A stretch of 64,000 nt of DNA from DATEPR01 sp036279295. Lineage in GTDB: Bacteria; Actinomycetota; Actinomycetes; Mycobacteriales; Pseudonocardiaceae. This document shows positions 33,364 through 40,994 of the stretch, one piece after another. The first letter of the stretch is position 1. The number at the start of each line of letters is the position of its first letter. The translations under genes and the position numbers were made by a program. Where the stretch lies: positions 5,229-69,228 of the forward strand of contig DASUJK010000100.1 of the NCBI GenBank assembly GCA_036279295.1. Direction: 5' to 3'. The notes under the pieces are model-generated. The model did not search any database and had not been told where the DNA came from. It saw nothing but the letters and a program-made list of their open reading frames with translations.

Positions 33364-34437
33364 ATGGTGTCATCCCGTGAGGCCCGAGTGGTGGGTGCCG
33401 CGCCCTACGCGTTCATCGGGTCGTCCGGCGCCGGGAAGGAGACGGCGGAGGCGCTGAAGGACGCGATCGGGGACCGAGCCAAGGTCCAGGTCTGGTACCA
33501 GAACACGTTCGCGCCGTCAATCACCAACGTCGAATCGCTGGAACGCATCATCAACTCCGACGTCAATCTTGCGGTACTCGTCATCACGCCGGACGACCTT
33601 CGGGATCGAGGGGCGGGGCCGCGTTTGGTGGCCAGGGACAACATCATTTTCGAGCTGGGCCTGTTCATGGGTCGATTAGGCCGGAGTCGAACTTTCGGAT
33701 TGGCCTGCGCCCACTGTGATGTTGAGGTGCCAACGGATCTGCTCGGCGTGTCCTGGGTGATGTACCGACATCCGCACGAGGAGCTAGAAAATGCTGCCAA
33801 TCGGGTGGATGCTTTGGAACTCATTCGCAATTCACTGACCGGCGCGGTTGACGAGACCCTGCGTTCCGTTGCCGATTCGGCGAACGAGCCGGTGCGGGCG
33901 ATCGGTTCGGCCGACCTCGTCAAGGCATACCCGATGCGTGGCCTCGTCGGCAGATCCCGGTGGAACGACATAATCCGGGACGCGTCGCGGCACATCTGGC
34001 TGTACGGCATGGCGGAGCACGGCTATGCCGAGGACGACGAGGTGCCGGTGATTCTGGAGAACGTAGCACGGGACAACTGCGACATCCGAGTGCTCCTGAT
34101 CGCACCGTCCTGGCCGGGCCTGGACGGCATCGACGACGACGAGGACAACCCGAGGGGCACGCTCGCCGCTCGCACCAGGGCATCGTTGCAGCGATTTTCG
34201 AGGATGCGGGAGAAGTGTGACGGACGAATGCGGATCAGAACCTATTCCTCGGGTCCCGCAGTCAGCATCGTGCGTGGTGACAGTAAGATGCTGATGACAC
34301 CGTACGTCCGGTTCATGTTGGGCAACAACTCGCCGACATTCGATCTCGACCGTGCCAGCAACGACGGTCTCTTCGACCGATACTGTCATCACTTCGAGCG
34401 GGCTTGGGCGCTCGCGACGGACTGGGATGCCACATGA
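33364..34437 (+). CDS. TIR-like (CAP12/Pycsar-type) nucleotide-binding protein
   Basis: A 357-residue protein. Residues 15-115 match the TIR-like domain family of predicted nucleotide-binding proteins (Pfam PF10137 type), also used in CBASS CAP12 and Pycsar effectors: FIGSSGAGKETAEAL, VQVWYQNTFAPSITNVESLE, AVLVITPDDLRDRG, and RDNIIFELGLFMGRLGRSRTF, in which Glu97 is the likely catalytic glutamate for NAD cleavage. Residues 190-350 are a second alpha/beta domain (HIWLYGMAEHGYA, IRVLLIAPSWPG, MTPYVRFMLGNNSPTFDL), vaguely phospholipase-D-like but without HKD residues; it is probably the sensor. GGAGGAG precedes the ATG. Codon third positions are less GC-biased than in neighbours, suggesting transfer. 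It overlaps the NUDIX gene by ATGA. Confidence 0.85.
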   Translation: MVSSREARVVGAAPYAFIGSSGAGKETAEALKDAIGDRAKVQVWYQNTFAPSITNVESLERIINSDVNLAVLVITPDDLRDRGAGPRLVARDNIIFELGLFMGRLGRSRTFGLACAHCDVEVPTDLLGVSWVMYRHPHEELENAANRVDALELIRNSLTGAVDETLRSVADSANEPVRAIGSADLVKAYPMRGLVGRSRWNDIIRDASRHIWLYGMAEHGYAEDDEVPVILENVARDNCDIRVLLIAPSWPGLDGIDDDEDNPRGTLAARTRASLQRFSRMREKCDGRMRIRTYSSGPAVSIVRGDSKMLMTPYVRFMLGNNSPTFDLDRASNDGLFDRYCHHFERAWALATDWDAT

Positions 34438-35054
34438 CTGATCGGGAGAAAATGCAATCGGAACTGTCGATGAGCGAGGCCGTGGTCGTCGAGTCGGAAC
34501 TGTTGGTCGACAAGCCGAAGCGGTTCGTCCGCGAAGTGGTCCGGATGCCGGATGGGCTGACCATCGACTGGTATTACGTCGATACACCGTCAAGTGTCGT
34601 TGTGCTGCCGGTCACCGAGGACGGCATGCTCGTTTTTGTGCGCCAGTATCGGCACAATCTCAAAAAATTCACCGTCGAACTGCCGGCGGGTGCGGTGAAC
34701 GACAGCGAATCTTTCGAACACGCTGCCCTGCGCGAACTGCGCGAGGAGACGGGCTACGTGACCACCGCCGCGAGTTCCATCGAAATACTGGGTTCCTTCT
34801 ACGCGCTGCCGTCGGAAACGAACCGTTACGTGACGTTCGTGCTGGTCAAGGATGTGTGCCGAGTCGAGCAGTCACTGCCATCGGGTGATGGCCAGATCGA
34901 ACGCTACTTCGACATGCGGCCACACCTGCTCTCTCCGAGTGACGCCCTGGCCAACATAGGCAAGGACATCCTCGGTGTTGAGACGGCGATGGTGCTGATG
35001 CTGGCCAAGGCGGCGCTCAGGTCAGCACCTGACCCGCCTCCTGCAGGTCCTTGA
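34434..35054 (+). CDS. NUDIX hydrolase, ADP-ribose pyrophosphatase-like
   Basis: A 206-residue NUDIX enzyme. The complete Nudix box is visible: Gly86-x5-Glu92-x7-Arg100-Glu-Leu-x-Glu-Glu-x-Gly107. Just before it lies VRQYRHNLKKFTVELPAG, the signature of ADP-ribose pyrophosphatases (Q-Y-R then E-L-P-A-G), which split ADP-ribose into AMP and ribose 5-phosphate. Its ATG overlaps the stop of the TIR-like gene (ATGA), so the two are translationally coupled. A TIR NADase would release ADP-ribose or a cyclic form, so this enzyme could clear or convert the product; that link is inference. Base composition is as low in GC as its partner. Its 3' end overlaps the convergent nucleotidyltransferase gene by 38 bases. 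Confidence 0.9.
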   Translation: MTDREKMQSELSMSEAVVVESELLVDKPKRFVREVVRMPDGLTIDWYYVDTPSSVVVLPVTEDGMLVFVRQYRHNLKKFTVELPAGAVNDSESFEHAALRELREETGYVTTAASSIEILGSFYALPSETNRYVTFVLVKDVCRVEQSLPSGDGQIERYFDMRPHLLSPSDALANIGKDILGVETAMVLMLAKAALRSAPDPPPAGP

Positions 35055-35712
35055 CAGTGTCGATGCCCCGCCAGGCGCCGGTGATGCGGTAGGCAAACAG
35101 CCGGTTTTCCCTGGCCAGCATCGGAAACGTGGTGTCCTCGTGGTCACCGATGTCGGGCAGCAGGTCGGTGGTCGTCGGATCGAACACGTAGATCCCGGCG
35201 TTGATCCAGTACGGTAGCAGCGGAGCTTCGACGAAGCTCTCCACTGTGTTGTCCTCGCCGATCTGCAGGACGCCGTACGGGCAGCGGTACTGGGCGACGG
35301 CGACGGTGGCTGCTGCGCTGTTCTTCGTGTGCTGGGCGCAGATCTCGCTGACAGAGTCGTCGGTCAGGACATCGCCGTTGAGCCCCATCCATGGCTCGTC
35401 CTGGAATGGCAGGCTGTGCGCGCCGAACTTGAGACCTCCGCCTCGGCCGAGCCGACTCTCCTCCCGGATAGTGGTCACGGAAAGCGGCAGCGGCGTGGTC
35501 TCGACGAACCGTTCGAAGACGTCGGCCCGGTAACCACAGGCGACCACGACATGTGTGATGCCCCCAGCGGCAAGCCACTCGACCTGGCGTTCGAAGATGG
35601 TCTTGCCGGCGATCTCGACCAAAGGCTTGGGTCGGTCGTCGGTGTACGGTCGCAGCCGGGTCGCTATGCCGCCGGCCAGCACGACGGCTTGCCGAGCTTT
35701 GGGTGTGGTCAC
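35017..35712 (-). CDS. Sugar-phosphate nucleotidyltransferase
   Basis: A 231-residue NTP_transferase-fold enzyme that activates a sugar phosphate with an NTP. Seen: AVVLAGGIATRLRPYTDDRPKPLVEIAGK (nucleotide-binding loop with the catalytic Arg and the PKP motif), SRLGRGGGLKFGA, NGDVLTDDSV with the metal-binding Asp, and YWINAGIYVFDP. The position equals that of the mycobacterial manB/rmlA2 gene next to wbbL, but this protein is much shorter and lacks a C-terminal beta-helix, so mannose-1-phosphate guanylyltransferase is only one option; a heptose- or glucose-1-phosphate type is another. GTG start at 35712 without a clear ribosome-binding site. It is divergent from the glycosylase gene by 25 bases. 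Confidence 0.85.
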   Translation of the reverse strand: MTTPKARQAVVLAGGIATRLRPYTDDRPKPLVEIAGKTIFERQVEWLAAGGITHVVVACGYRADVFERFVETTPLPLSVTTIREESRLGRGGGLKFGAHSLPFQDEPWMGLNGDVLTDDSVSEICAQHTKNSAAATVAVAQYRCPYGVLQIGEDNTVESFVEAPLLPYWINAGIYVFDPTTTDLLPDIGDHEDTTFPMLARENRLFAYRITGAWRGIDTVKDLQEAGQVLT

Positions 35713-35737
35713 GACATGGGAGGATAGCGTCCGTGAA

Positions 35738-36679
35738 GTGGCGAGTACCGTGCGGTTGTTGACCGTCGGGACCGAGCGGGTCCGGCAGTGGCGACCGGCA
35801 TTTCCGCTGGATCTGCCCGCCGTCATCGGTCCGCTCCGCCGGGGACCCGGTGATCCCATGTTTCGCCTCGACGCGCATGGCACGCACTGGCTGGCCGGCA
35901 ACACACCGGCCGGCGCCGGCAGCCTGGCACTGCGCCGAGCCGCTGACGGCGAGGTCTCCGCGTCGGCGTGGGGTCCCGGTGCCGACTGGCTGTTGGACGG
36001 CGTGCCGGCGCTGTTGGGCGCGCAGGACGACGACAGCGGATTTGTCGCCCACCATCCGGTGATCGCGACCGGCAGGCGGCAGCTGCCCGGCTTGCGGATC
36101 GGTGCCAGTGGCCGGGTGTGGGACGTGTTGTTCGCCGCTGTGCTGGAGCAGAAGGTGACCAACATCGAGGCACGGCGGTCGTGGCGCGAGCTGGCATGGC
36201 GGTTCGGTGCCGAGGCACCCGGTCCGGCGCCCACCGGCACCCGCGTCCCACCGACGCCCAGGGTGTTGTTGGGGCTGCGCGACTGGGAGTGGCACAAAGC
36301 AGGCGTGGACGGCGCGCAGCGGCGCACGCTGGTCAATGCGGCCCGGGTGGCGCACCAACTGGAGAAGGCCGTCGGCCTCGGTGGCGTCGCGGGCCGGGAC
36401 CGGTTGCGGCTGGTGCCCGGCATCGGCGTGTGGACGGCGGCCGAGGTGGCACAGCGGGCCTGGGGTGACCCGGACGCGGTGAGCTTCGGCGACTTCCACC
36501 TGGCGCACAACGTGGGCACGGCCCTGGTCGGGCACCGGCTGGACGACGCCGGTATGGCCGAGATCCTGGCGCCGTACGCACCGCAGCGCTACCGGGCGGT
36601 CCGCTACATCGAGGCGGCCGGGATCCGGGCGCCCAGTTTCGGTCCCAAGTTCAGCCCGCGCGACTTTCGGCGTTCGTGA
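35738..36679 (+). CDS. AlkA-type DNA-3-methyladenine glycosylase family protein
   Basis: A 313-residue HhH-GPD DNA glycosylase of the AlkA branch, which excises alkylated bases. Seen: an N-terminal AlkA-like beta domain, then the helical part VWDVLFAAVLEQKVTNIEARRSWRELAWRFG, the hairpin DRLRLVPGIGVWTAAEVAQRAWG, and the catalytic-Asp segment PDAVSFGDFHLAHNVG, where the aspartate in GDFH is the expected general base. There is no iron-sulfur cysteine set. The start is GTG at 35738, the only in-frame start before the conserved part. Its 3' end overlaps the convergent NUDIX gene by 29 bases. No alkyltransferase or Ada gene lies nearby. Confidence 0.88.
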   Translation: MASTVRLLTVGTERVRQWRPAFPLDLPAVIGPLRRGPGDPMFRLDAHGTHWLAGNTPAGAGSLALRRAADGEVSASAWGPGADWLLDGVPALLGAQDDDSGFVAHHPVIATGRRQLPGLRIGASGRVWDVLFAAVLEQKVTNIEARRSWRELAWRFGAEAPGPAPTGTRVPPTPRVLLGLRDWEWHKAGVDGAQRRTLVNAARVAHQLEKAVGLGGVAGRDRLRLVPGIGVWTAAEVAQRAWGDPDAVSFGDFHLAHNVGTALVGHRLDDAGMAEILAPYAPQRYRAVRYIEAAGIRAPSFGPKFSPRDFRRS

Positions 36680-37208
36680 GGCGGGCGCGGGCCGCGTCGA
36701 TCAGGTCGGTGAGGTCGCCGCCGGGTGGGTCGTCAACGGGCCACCAGCGCAGGTCGTCGGACTCCGCACTGCGCACCGGTTGGGCGCCTTCCGGTGCGTG
36801 CACCAGAAAACGCACGTCCAGGTGCCTGGTCGGGATGCCGAGCGAGCACGTCACCGGGTGCACGCCGACGTGCAGCGGCAGGGGGTCGATCCGCAGGCCG
36901 TCGATGCCGGACTCCTCGGTGGCCTCGCGCAGCGCGGCACCGACCAGCGTGCGATCACCGGGTTCGCAGTGCCCGCCGAGTTGCAGCCACGCGCCCACCC
37001 TGGGATGCAATGTCAACAGCGTTCGCTCGCCCGAGTGATCCAGGACCAGCGCCGACGCCGTGATGTGGCCGGCGGCGCACGATCGCAGGCAGGCGTCCTC
37101 GCGAGCGGCCAGGAACGCCAACAGGGCCTGGCGTAACGGCTCCTGGCCGTACTGGTCCGGCCGCCATGCGCTCAGTGCCGCCACGGCGTCCGCGTGTGGC
37201 CCGGTCAC
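36651..37208 (-). CDS. NUDIX hydrolase
   Basis: A 185-residue NUDIX enzyme of unknown substrate. The box reads GGHCEPGDRTLVGAALREATEESGI with Gly-x5-Glu-like spacing but Asp replacing the first Glu position, then the intact REATEESG core. The N-terminal part (QALLAFLAAREDACLRSCAAGHITASALVLDHSGERTLLTLHPRVGAWLQLGGH) is typical of the actinobacterial subgroup next to fbiB. The GTG at 37208 overlaps the fbiB stop (GTGA), so it is the third gene of an fbiA-fbiB-nudix operon. Coupling to F420 genes suggests nucleotide or cofactor housekeeping, but the substrate cannot be named. Confidence 0.88.
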   Translation of the reverse strand: MTGPHADAVAALSAWRPDQYGQEPLRQALLAFLAAREDACLRSCAAGHITASALVLDHSGERTLLTLHPRVGAWLQLGGHCEPGDRTLVGAALREATEESGIDGLRIDPLPLHVGVHPVTCSLGIPTRHLDVRFLVHAPEGAQPVRSAESDDLRWWPVDDPPGGDLTDLIDAARARLTNAESRAG

Positions 37209-38545
37209 CGTTCGATCAGGCCGTCCGGGAGGTCCAGGCCCGGCCGCACGACCAGCGGGCCGTCCTCCGGATGGCCGACCGCTACCGCACCGAGCGGCTC
37301 CCAGTCGGCCGGCAGGTCCAGTACCGACCGCACCACGTCGGCGGCGAAGATCGTGGACGACACCCAGCACGAGCCGAGCCCCTCGGCGGCCAGCGCGACC
37401 AGCAGTCCCTGCACCGCACCGCCCGCCGCCACCGTGAACATCGTGTGCTCAGCGGCGTTGCGGCGCGGGTCGGGATAGGTGTGCTGGCCGTCCGGGATGA
37501 GGAACGGCAGCACGATCTCCGTGGCGCCGTACAGCAGGTCGCCGCGCGCCACCCTGCGGTCGATCTGTGCCGCCGTGAACTCGTCGCCACGCAGGTCATC
37601 ACGCCACGTCGACCGCATCTCGTCCAGCAGTTTCATCCGAAGTGGACGGTTGCGGACCCAGACGAAGCGGACCGGGTGGGTGTGGTGCGGTGCCGGCGCC
37701 GTCAGCGCCGCGGCCACCGCCCTGCGCAGCGCCTCCGCGTCCACCGGCTGTGGCGTGTACCTGCGCACGGAACGCCGCAGCAGCACGGCTTCCCGCCGAC
37801 CCTGCTCGATCGCCTCGTTCGTGCCCAGCCGGAACAGGTCCTCGTCAACCGGCCGGACCAGGTCGTGTGCCGTCGATCCGTCGTCCACGATGGACAAACC
37901 GCGGATCACGGCGGCCGGCACGCCGCCCAGCTTGCCCTTGACCAGGTCGGCCGCGGACGCGATCTCGTCGGCCAGCGCCACCTCGGTGACCGCGAGTTCG
38001 TTGCCCTGCGGGTCGATCGTGCCCTCGTAGCGGTGCAGCACGGTCAGCCCGGCGGCACCGATCGCGGCATCCGTCTGGCCGATCCGCCACGCCCGGCCCA
38101 TGGTGTCGGTGACCACCACGGCCACGTCCACGCCGAGCAGTTCACGCAATGCCGAACGCAGCCGGGCCGCCGACCCGTCCGGGTCCGCCGGCAGCAGCGC
38201 CACCTCACCGGCGGCGACGTTGGACGCGTCCACCCCGCTGGCCGCCTGCACGACGCCGAGCGAGTTCTCCGTGATCATGAAGTTGGCGAACCGCGCGACC
38301 ACCCGGACCGCCTCGGACACCACCAGTTCCCGCCGGGCCGCGTCCCGCGCTGCTGGATCGGCCGGCACGTCGACCAGCCTGCCCTCCACCTTCGAGAACG
38401 CCTTGCTGGTCACCACCAGCACGTCCCCGTCGCGCAGCCAGGGTGCCGCCGCCGCGATGGCCGCGGCGAGATCGTCGCCGGGCCGGAATTCCGGCAGGCC
38501 GGCGACCGGCAGGATCTCCACCGAACCGCTCGCGTGATCCCTCAC
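37205..38545 (-). CDS. fbiB: Coenzyme F420:L-glutamate ligase, bifunctional FbiB
   Basis: FbiB adds L-glutamate residues to F420-0 through its N-terminal domain and reduces dehydro-F420-0 through its C-terminal FMN-binding nitroreductase-like domain. It has 446 residues, the full two-domain length. N-terminal CofE domain (about 1-245): GDVLVVTSKAFSKVEGRLVD, ARFANFMITENSLGVVQAASGVDASN, VVVTDTMGRAWRIGQTDAAIGAAG. C-terminal domain (about 255-446): RRSVRRYTPQPVD, HHTHPVRFVWVRN, GGAVQGLLVALAAEGLGSCW. GTG start overlapping the fbiA stop (GTGA), so the two are coupled. Confidence 0.95.
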   Translation of the reverse strand: MRDHASGSVEILPVAGLPEFRPGDDLAAAIAAAAPWLRDGDVLVVTSKAFSKVEGRLVDVPADPAARDAARRELVVSEAVRVVARFANFMITENSLGVVQAASGVDASNVAAGEVALLPADPDGSAARLRSALRELLGVDVAVVVTDTMGRAWRIGQTDAAIGAAGLTVLHRYEGTIDPQGNELAVTEVALADEIASAADLVKGKLGGVPAAVIRGLSIVDDGSTAHDLVRPVDEDLFRLGTNEAIEQGRREAVLLRRSVRRYTPQPVDAEALRRAVAAALTAPAPHHTHPVRFVWVRNRPLRMKLLDEMRSTWRDDLRGDEFTAAQIDRRVARGDLLYGATEIVLPFLIPDGQHTYPDPRRNAAEHTMFTVAAGGAVQGLLVALAAEGLGSCWVSSTIFAADVVRSVLDLPADWEPLGAVAVGHPEDGPLVVRPGLDLPDGLIER

Positions 38546-39543
38546 AGCCGAGCCCCGGCCAGGTCGAGCGCCTCCAGTGCCATCTTCGCCGTGGCCTCCG
38601 TCGTGGTCATCATCAGCGGGATCGACCGGACCTCGACACCGGGCACGTCCGCGGTGTCGGCGGTGTGCACGAGCCAGCCGTCCAGTACACCCTCGGCGTC
38701 ACCGCGCGCGCCGAGCAGCCGGCCGACGGCCTCGGCGGTGGTGGGCAGGCCGATCGCGGTCAGGCACGCGTCCGCCATGCCGCGCACCGGCCGGTCGCTC
38801 ACGATCGGGGACAGCCCGACGACGCCTGCCTTCGTCTCGCGCAGCGCCGTCCTCACGCCGGGCACCGCGAGGATCGTGCCGATGCTCACCACGGGGTTGG
38901 ACGGCGCGAGCAGCACGGCGTCCGCCTCCGCGATCGCCTCCACCACACCGGGCGCGGGCTTCGACTCCTCGGCGCCGACCGGCACGATCGAGTGAGCGGT
39001 GAGTTCGGCGTGGTAGCGCACCCACCACTCCTGGAAGTGCACCGCCTTGCGCTCGGCCGGGGCGCCGTCGGTGCTCGGCACGTCGATCACCACGTGGGTC
39101 TCGACGCGGTCGTCACTCATCGGCAGCAGCCGCACACCGGGTTGCCAGCGGTCGCACAGGGCCTTGGTGACGTCGGACAACGCGTAACCCGCGCGCAGCA
39201 TCCGGGAGCGCACCAGGTGTGTCGCGATGTCCCGGTCGCCGAGGCCGAACCACGTCGGATCGGCGCCGTATGCGGCCAGTTCCTCGCGGACCGCCCAGGT
39301 CTCGTCGGCACGGCCCCAGCCTCGGCCGGTGTCGATGCCGCCGCCCAGGGTGTACATGCAGGTGTCCAGATCAGGACACACCCGCAACCCGTGCATCCAC
39401 ACGTCGTCGCCGATGTTCACCAACGCGGTTATCTCGTGTTCGGAGCCCTCGGTCGGTCCGACCGGAGCCATGCCAAGAGCGGCCTTCACGCCGAGCAGGA
39501 ACCGTGCCCCGCCGACGCCGCCGACCAGTACGACCACCTTCAC
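38542..39543 (-). CDS. fbiA: 2-phospho-L-lactate (phosphoenolpyruvyl) transferase FbiA
   Basis: FbiA (CofD) transfers the phospho-lactyl or enolpyruvyl moiety from its guanylyl-activated form to FO, giving dehydro-F420-0 in actinobacteria. It has 333 residues. Seen: VVVLVGGVGGARFLLGVKAAL, NIGDDVWMHGLRVCPDLDTCMYTL, RGWGRADETW, WFGLGDRDIATHLVRS, and LAPSNPVVSIGTILAVPGVR, the CofD signature. It is first of the leftward fbiA-fbiB-nudix operon. FbiC and FbiD are not in the window. The gene lies 36 bases downstream of the convergent side of the site-2-protease-like gene on the same strand, with its own start likely. Confidence 0.95.
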   Translation of the reverse strand: MKVVVLVGGVGGARFLLGVKAALGMAPVGPTEGSEHEITALVNIGDDVWMHGLRVCPDLDTCMYTLGGGIDTGRGWGRADETWAVREELAAYGADPTWFGLGDRDIATHLVRSRMLRAGYALSDVTKALCDRWQPGVRLLPMSDDRVETHVVIDVPSTDGAPAERKAVHFQEWWVRYHAELTAHSIVPVGAEESKPAPGVVEAIAEADAVLLAPSNPVVSIGTILAVPGVRTALRETKAGVVGLSPIVSDRPVRGMADACLTAIGLPTTAEAVGRLLGARGDAEGVLDGWLVHTADTADVPGVEVRSIPLMMTTTEATAKMALEALDLAGARL

Positions 39544-39578
39544 AGAACATCATCCTCGCACGGGGTACCCGAACAGCC

Positions 39579-40361
39579 TCAGCGGCGCCAGAACAGGAAG
39601 TCGCTCTGGCCCAGCTGGGCCAGGATCGGATCGCCGCCGACACCGCTGAAGATGTGATAGGTCAGGTTGAAGAAAGCCTCGTTGACCGACGTGACTCCGA
39701 TCAGCAGCACGAACAGCACCAGCGGCGCCCACGGCCGCACCTGGGCACCGAACCGCCTGGCCTCCGGCGGCAGCCACGGCTCGATCGCGCCCCAGCCGTC
39801 CATGCCCGGGATCGGCAGGATGTTCAGGATGAACGCCAGGATCTGGAGCAGCGCCAGGTAGGACAGGCCGAAGATGAGGAACGCCGATCCGAAGAAGCCG
39901 GCCGGCGCCGGGATGAGCCGGATCACCTGGACCAGGATCACGCCGATCAGCAGGTTGGACAGCGGGCCGCCGAGCGACACCATTGACTCGACCCGCTTCG
40001 AGCGCAGCAGCCGGTGGTCCACCCACACCGCGCCGCCGGGCAGCGGGATGCCACCGAACGCCAGCAGCAGCAATGGCAGCACGATGCTGAACACCGGGTC
40101 GGTGTAGCGGCGGATGTCCAGCGTCAGGTAGCCCTTGTCGCGGACCGCCCAGTCACCGCCCTTGTATGCGATGAACGCGTGGCTGAACTCGTGCAGGCAG
40201 AGCGATGCGCCCCAGCCGCCGAGGATCAGCAGCAGCGTGCCGCCCTCGACCACGGCGTCGTTCTGCGATGTACCCAGTGTGGTGAGAAAGCCGCCGACCA
40301 CAGCGGCTATGACGATGCCGATGAAGATCGGGCTCGGCCGGATCCCGGAGCGGTTCACCAC
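39579..40361 (-). CDS. Site-2 protease family intramembrane metallopeptidase (M50)
   Basis: A 260-residue multi-spanning membrane protein of the S2P/M50 family. The zinc site HEFSH (His57, Glu58, His61) lies in a hydrophobic helix, and the third ligand motif NILPIPGMDGW lies near residue 175, both intact. About six membrane segments are visible. It lacks PDZ and CBS domains, so it is the minimal form. Intramembrane proteases of this type release membrane-held regulators; the sigma-factor fusion in this window would be an attractive but untested substrate. GTG start. It is divergent from whiB2 across a gap of about 245 bases that holds the whiB2 promoter. Confidence 0.9.
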   Translation of the reverse strand: MVNRSGIRPSPIFIGIVIAAVVGGFLTTLGTSQNDAVVEGGTLLLILGGWGASLCLHEFSHAFIAYKGGDWAVRDKGYLTLDIRRYTDPVFSIVLPLLLLAFGGIPLPGGAVWVDHRLLRSKRVESMVSLGGPLSNLLIGVILVQVIRLIPAPAGFFGSAFLIFGLSYLALLQILAFILNILPIPGMDGWGAIEPWLPPEARRFGAQVRPWAPLVLFVLLIGVTSVNEAFFNLTYHIFSGVGGDPILAQLGQSDFLFWRR

Positions 40362-40424
40362 ACCAGTCTGCCGCTCCCGTCCGGCGGTCGTGCCGGAAGG
40401 GCCGATGTTTCTTGATCGCGCAAC

Positions 40425-40438
40425 GTTTCACGTGAACC
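40425..40438. promoter_or_regulatory. parS-like sequence
   Basis: GTTTCACGTGAACC matches the actinobacterial parS core GTTTCACGTGAAAC at 13 of 14 positions, including the full central TTTCACGTGAA dyad. parS is bound by ParB for chromosome segregation. Sites normally cluster near oriC, which is not in the window, so an outlying or chance site is possible. It lies between the S2P-like and whiB2 genes. Confidence 0.4.
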
Positions 40439-40488
40439 GAAACATCCTCCTGATTGTTACGCCTGTCCCCCCGACGTGTGCATTCGGC

Positions 40489-40531
40489 TTGACCGTCTGG
40501 CATGACACAGGTGTAATCACACTGGTGTCAT
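40489..40531 (+). promoter_or_regulatory. whiB2 promoter with overlapping 30-bp dyad
   Basis: A near-consensus promoter is visible: TTGACC at 40489-40494, a 17-base spacer, then TGTAAT at 40512-40517, giving a predicted start near 40524. A dyad spans 40502-40531, with perfect 7-bp outer arms ATGACAC and GTGTCAT and inner GTGT and ACAC pairs; 24 of 30 positions are palindromic. Both arms contain GACAC, the core bound by WhiA in Streptomyces. A repressor or WhiA-type activator here would control whiB2 directly. Confidence 0.62.
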
Positions 40532-40606
40532 TCGTGGTGCGGGAAGGGCATGACGAGTGGCGTCCGCCATAGGGGAGTGCGAGAGGGTGAGGAGGCGGAC
40601 GGGGAG

Positions 40607-40918
40607 ATGTGGGAGCTGTCCGACGAACACGCCGAAGATCGGGAGGGGCCGCCGGCCGAGCAGGTCGGTGTGCTGATCGATCTTTTCGACGAGGCAGAAG
40701 AACCGGAGTGGCAGGACAGGGCGCTGTGCGCGCAGACGGACCCGGAGGCGTTCTTCCCGGAGAAGGGCGGTTCCACCCGTGAGGCGAAGCGCATCTGCCA
40801 GGGCTGTGACGTGCGTTCGGAGTGCCTGGAGTACGCGCTGGCACACGACGAGCGGTTCGGCATCTGGGGTGGCCTGTCCGAACGGGAACGACGCAAGCTG
40901 AAGAAGCGCGCGGTCTAG
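40607..40918 (+). CDS. whiB2: WhiB-family iron-sulfur regulator, WhiB2-like
   Basis: A 103-residue Wbl protein that carries a [4Fe-4S] cluster and acts on cell division and sporulation with the housekeeping sigma factor. The four ligands Cys41, Cys64, Cys67 and Cys73 are in place (ALCAQTDPEAFFPEKGGSTREAKRICQGCDVRSECLEYA), followed by the GIWGG turn and the basic ERERRKLKKRA tail. The FPEKGGSTREAK signature marks the WhiB/WhmD subgroup. In mycobacteria whiB2 lies beside fbiA and Rv3259, as here. The ATG at 40607 begins MWELSDEHAED; an ATG at 40550, better placed for a short leader from the predicted promoter, would add 19 residues. Confidence 0.93.
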   Translation: MWELSDEHAEDREGPPAEQVGVLIDLFDEAEEPEWQDRALCAQTDPEAFFPEKGGSTREAKRICQGCDVRSECLEYALAHDERFGIWGGLSERERRKLKKRAV

Positions 40919-40994
40919 CGGTTTCGGGGGAATATCAGGTATCACCGGTCGGTAGAGCCGAGCTAACAGGGTTGAGCTGACAGGTGGACCGGTA

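Noticed and set aside
35712..36519. Upstream extension of the nucleotidyltransferase on the minus strand
   Set aside because: It lies opposite the glycosylase gene and is low complexity; conserved sequence starts at 35712.
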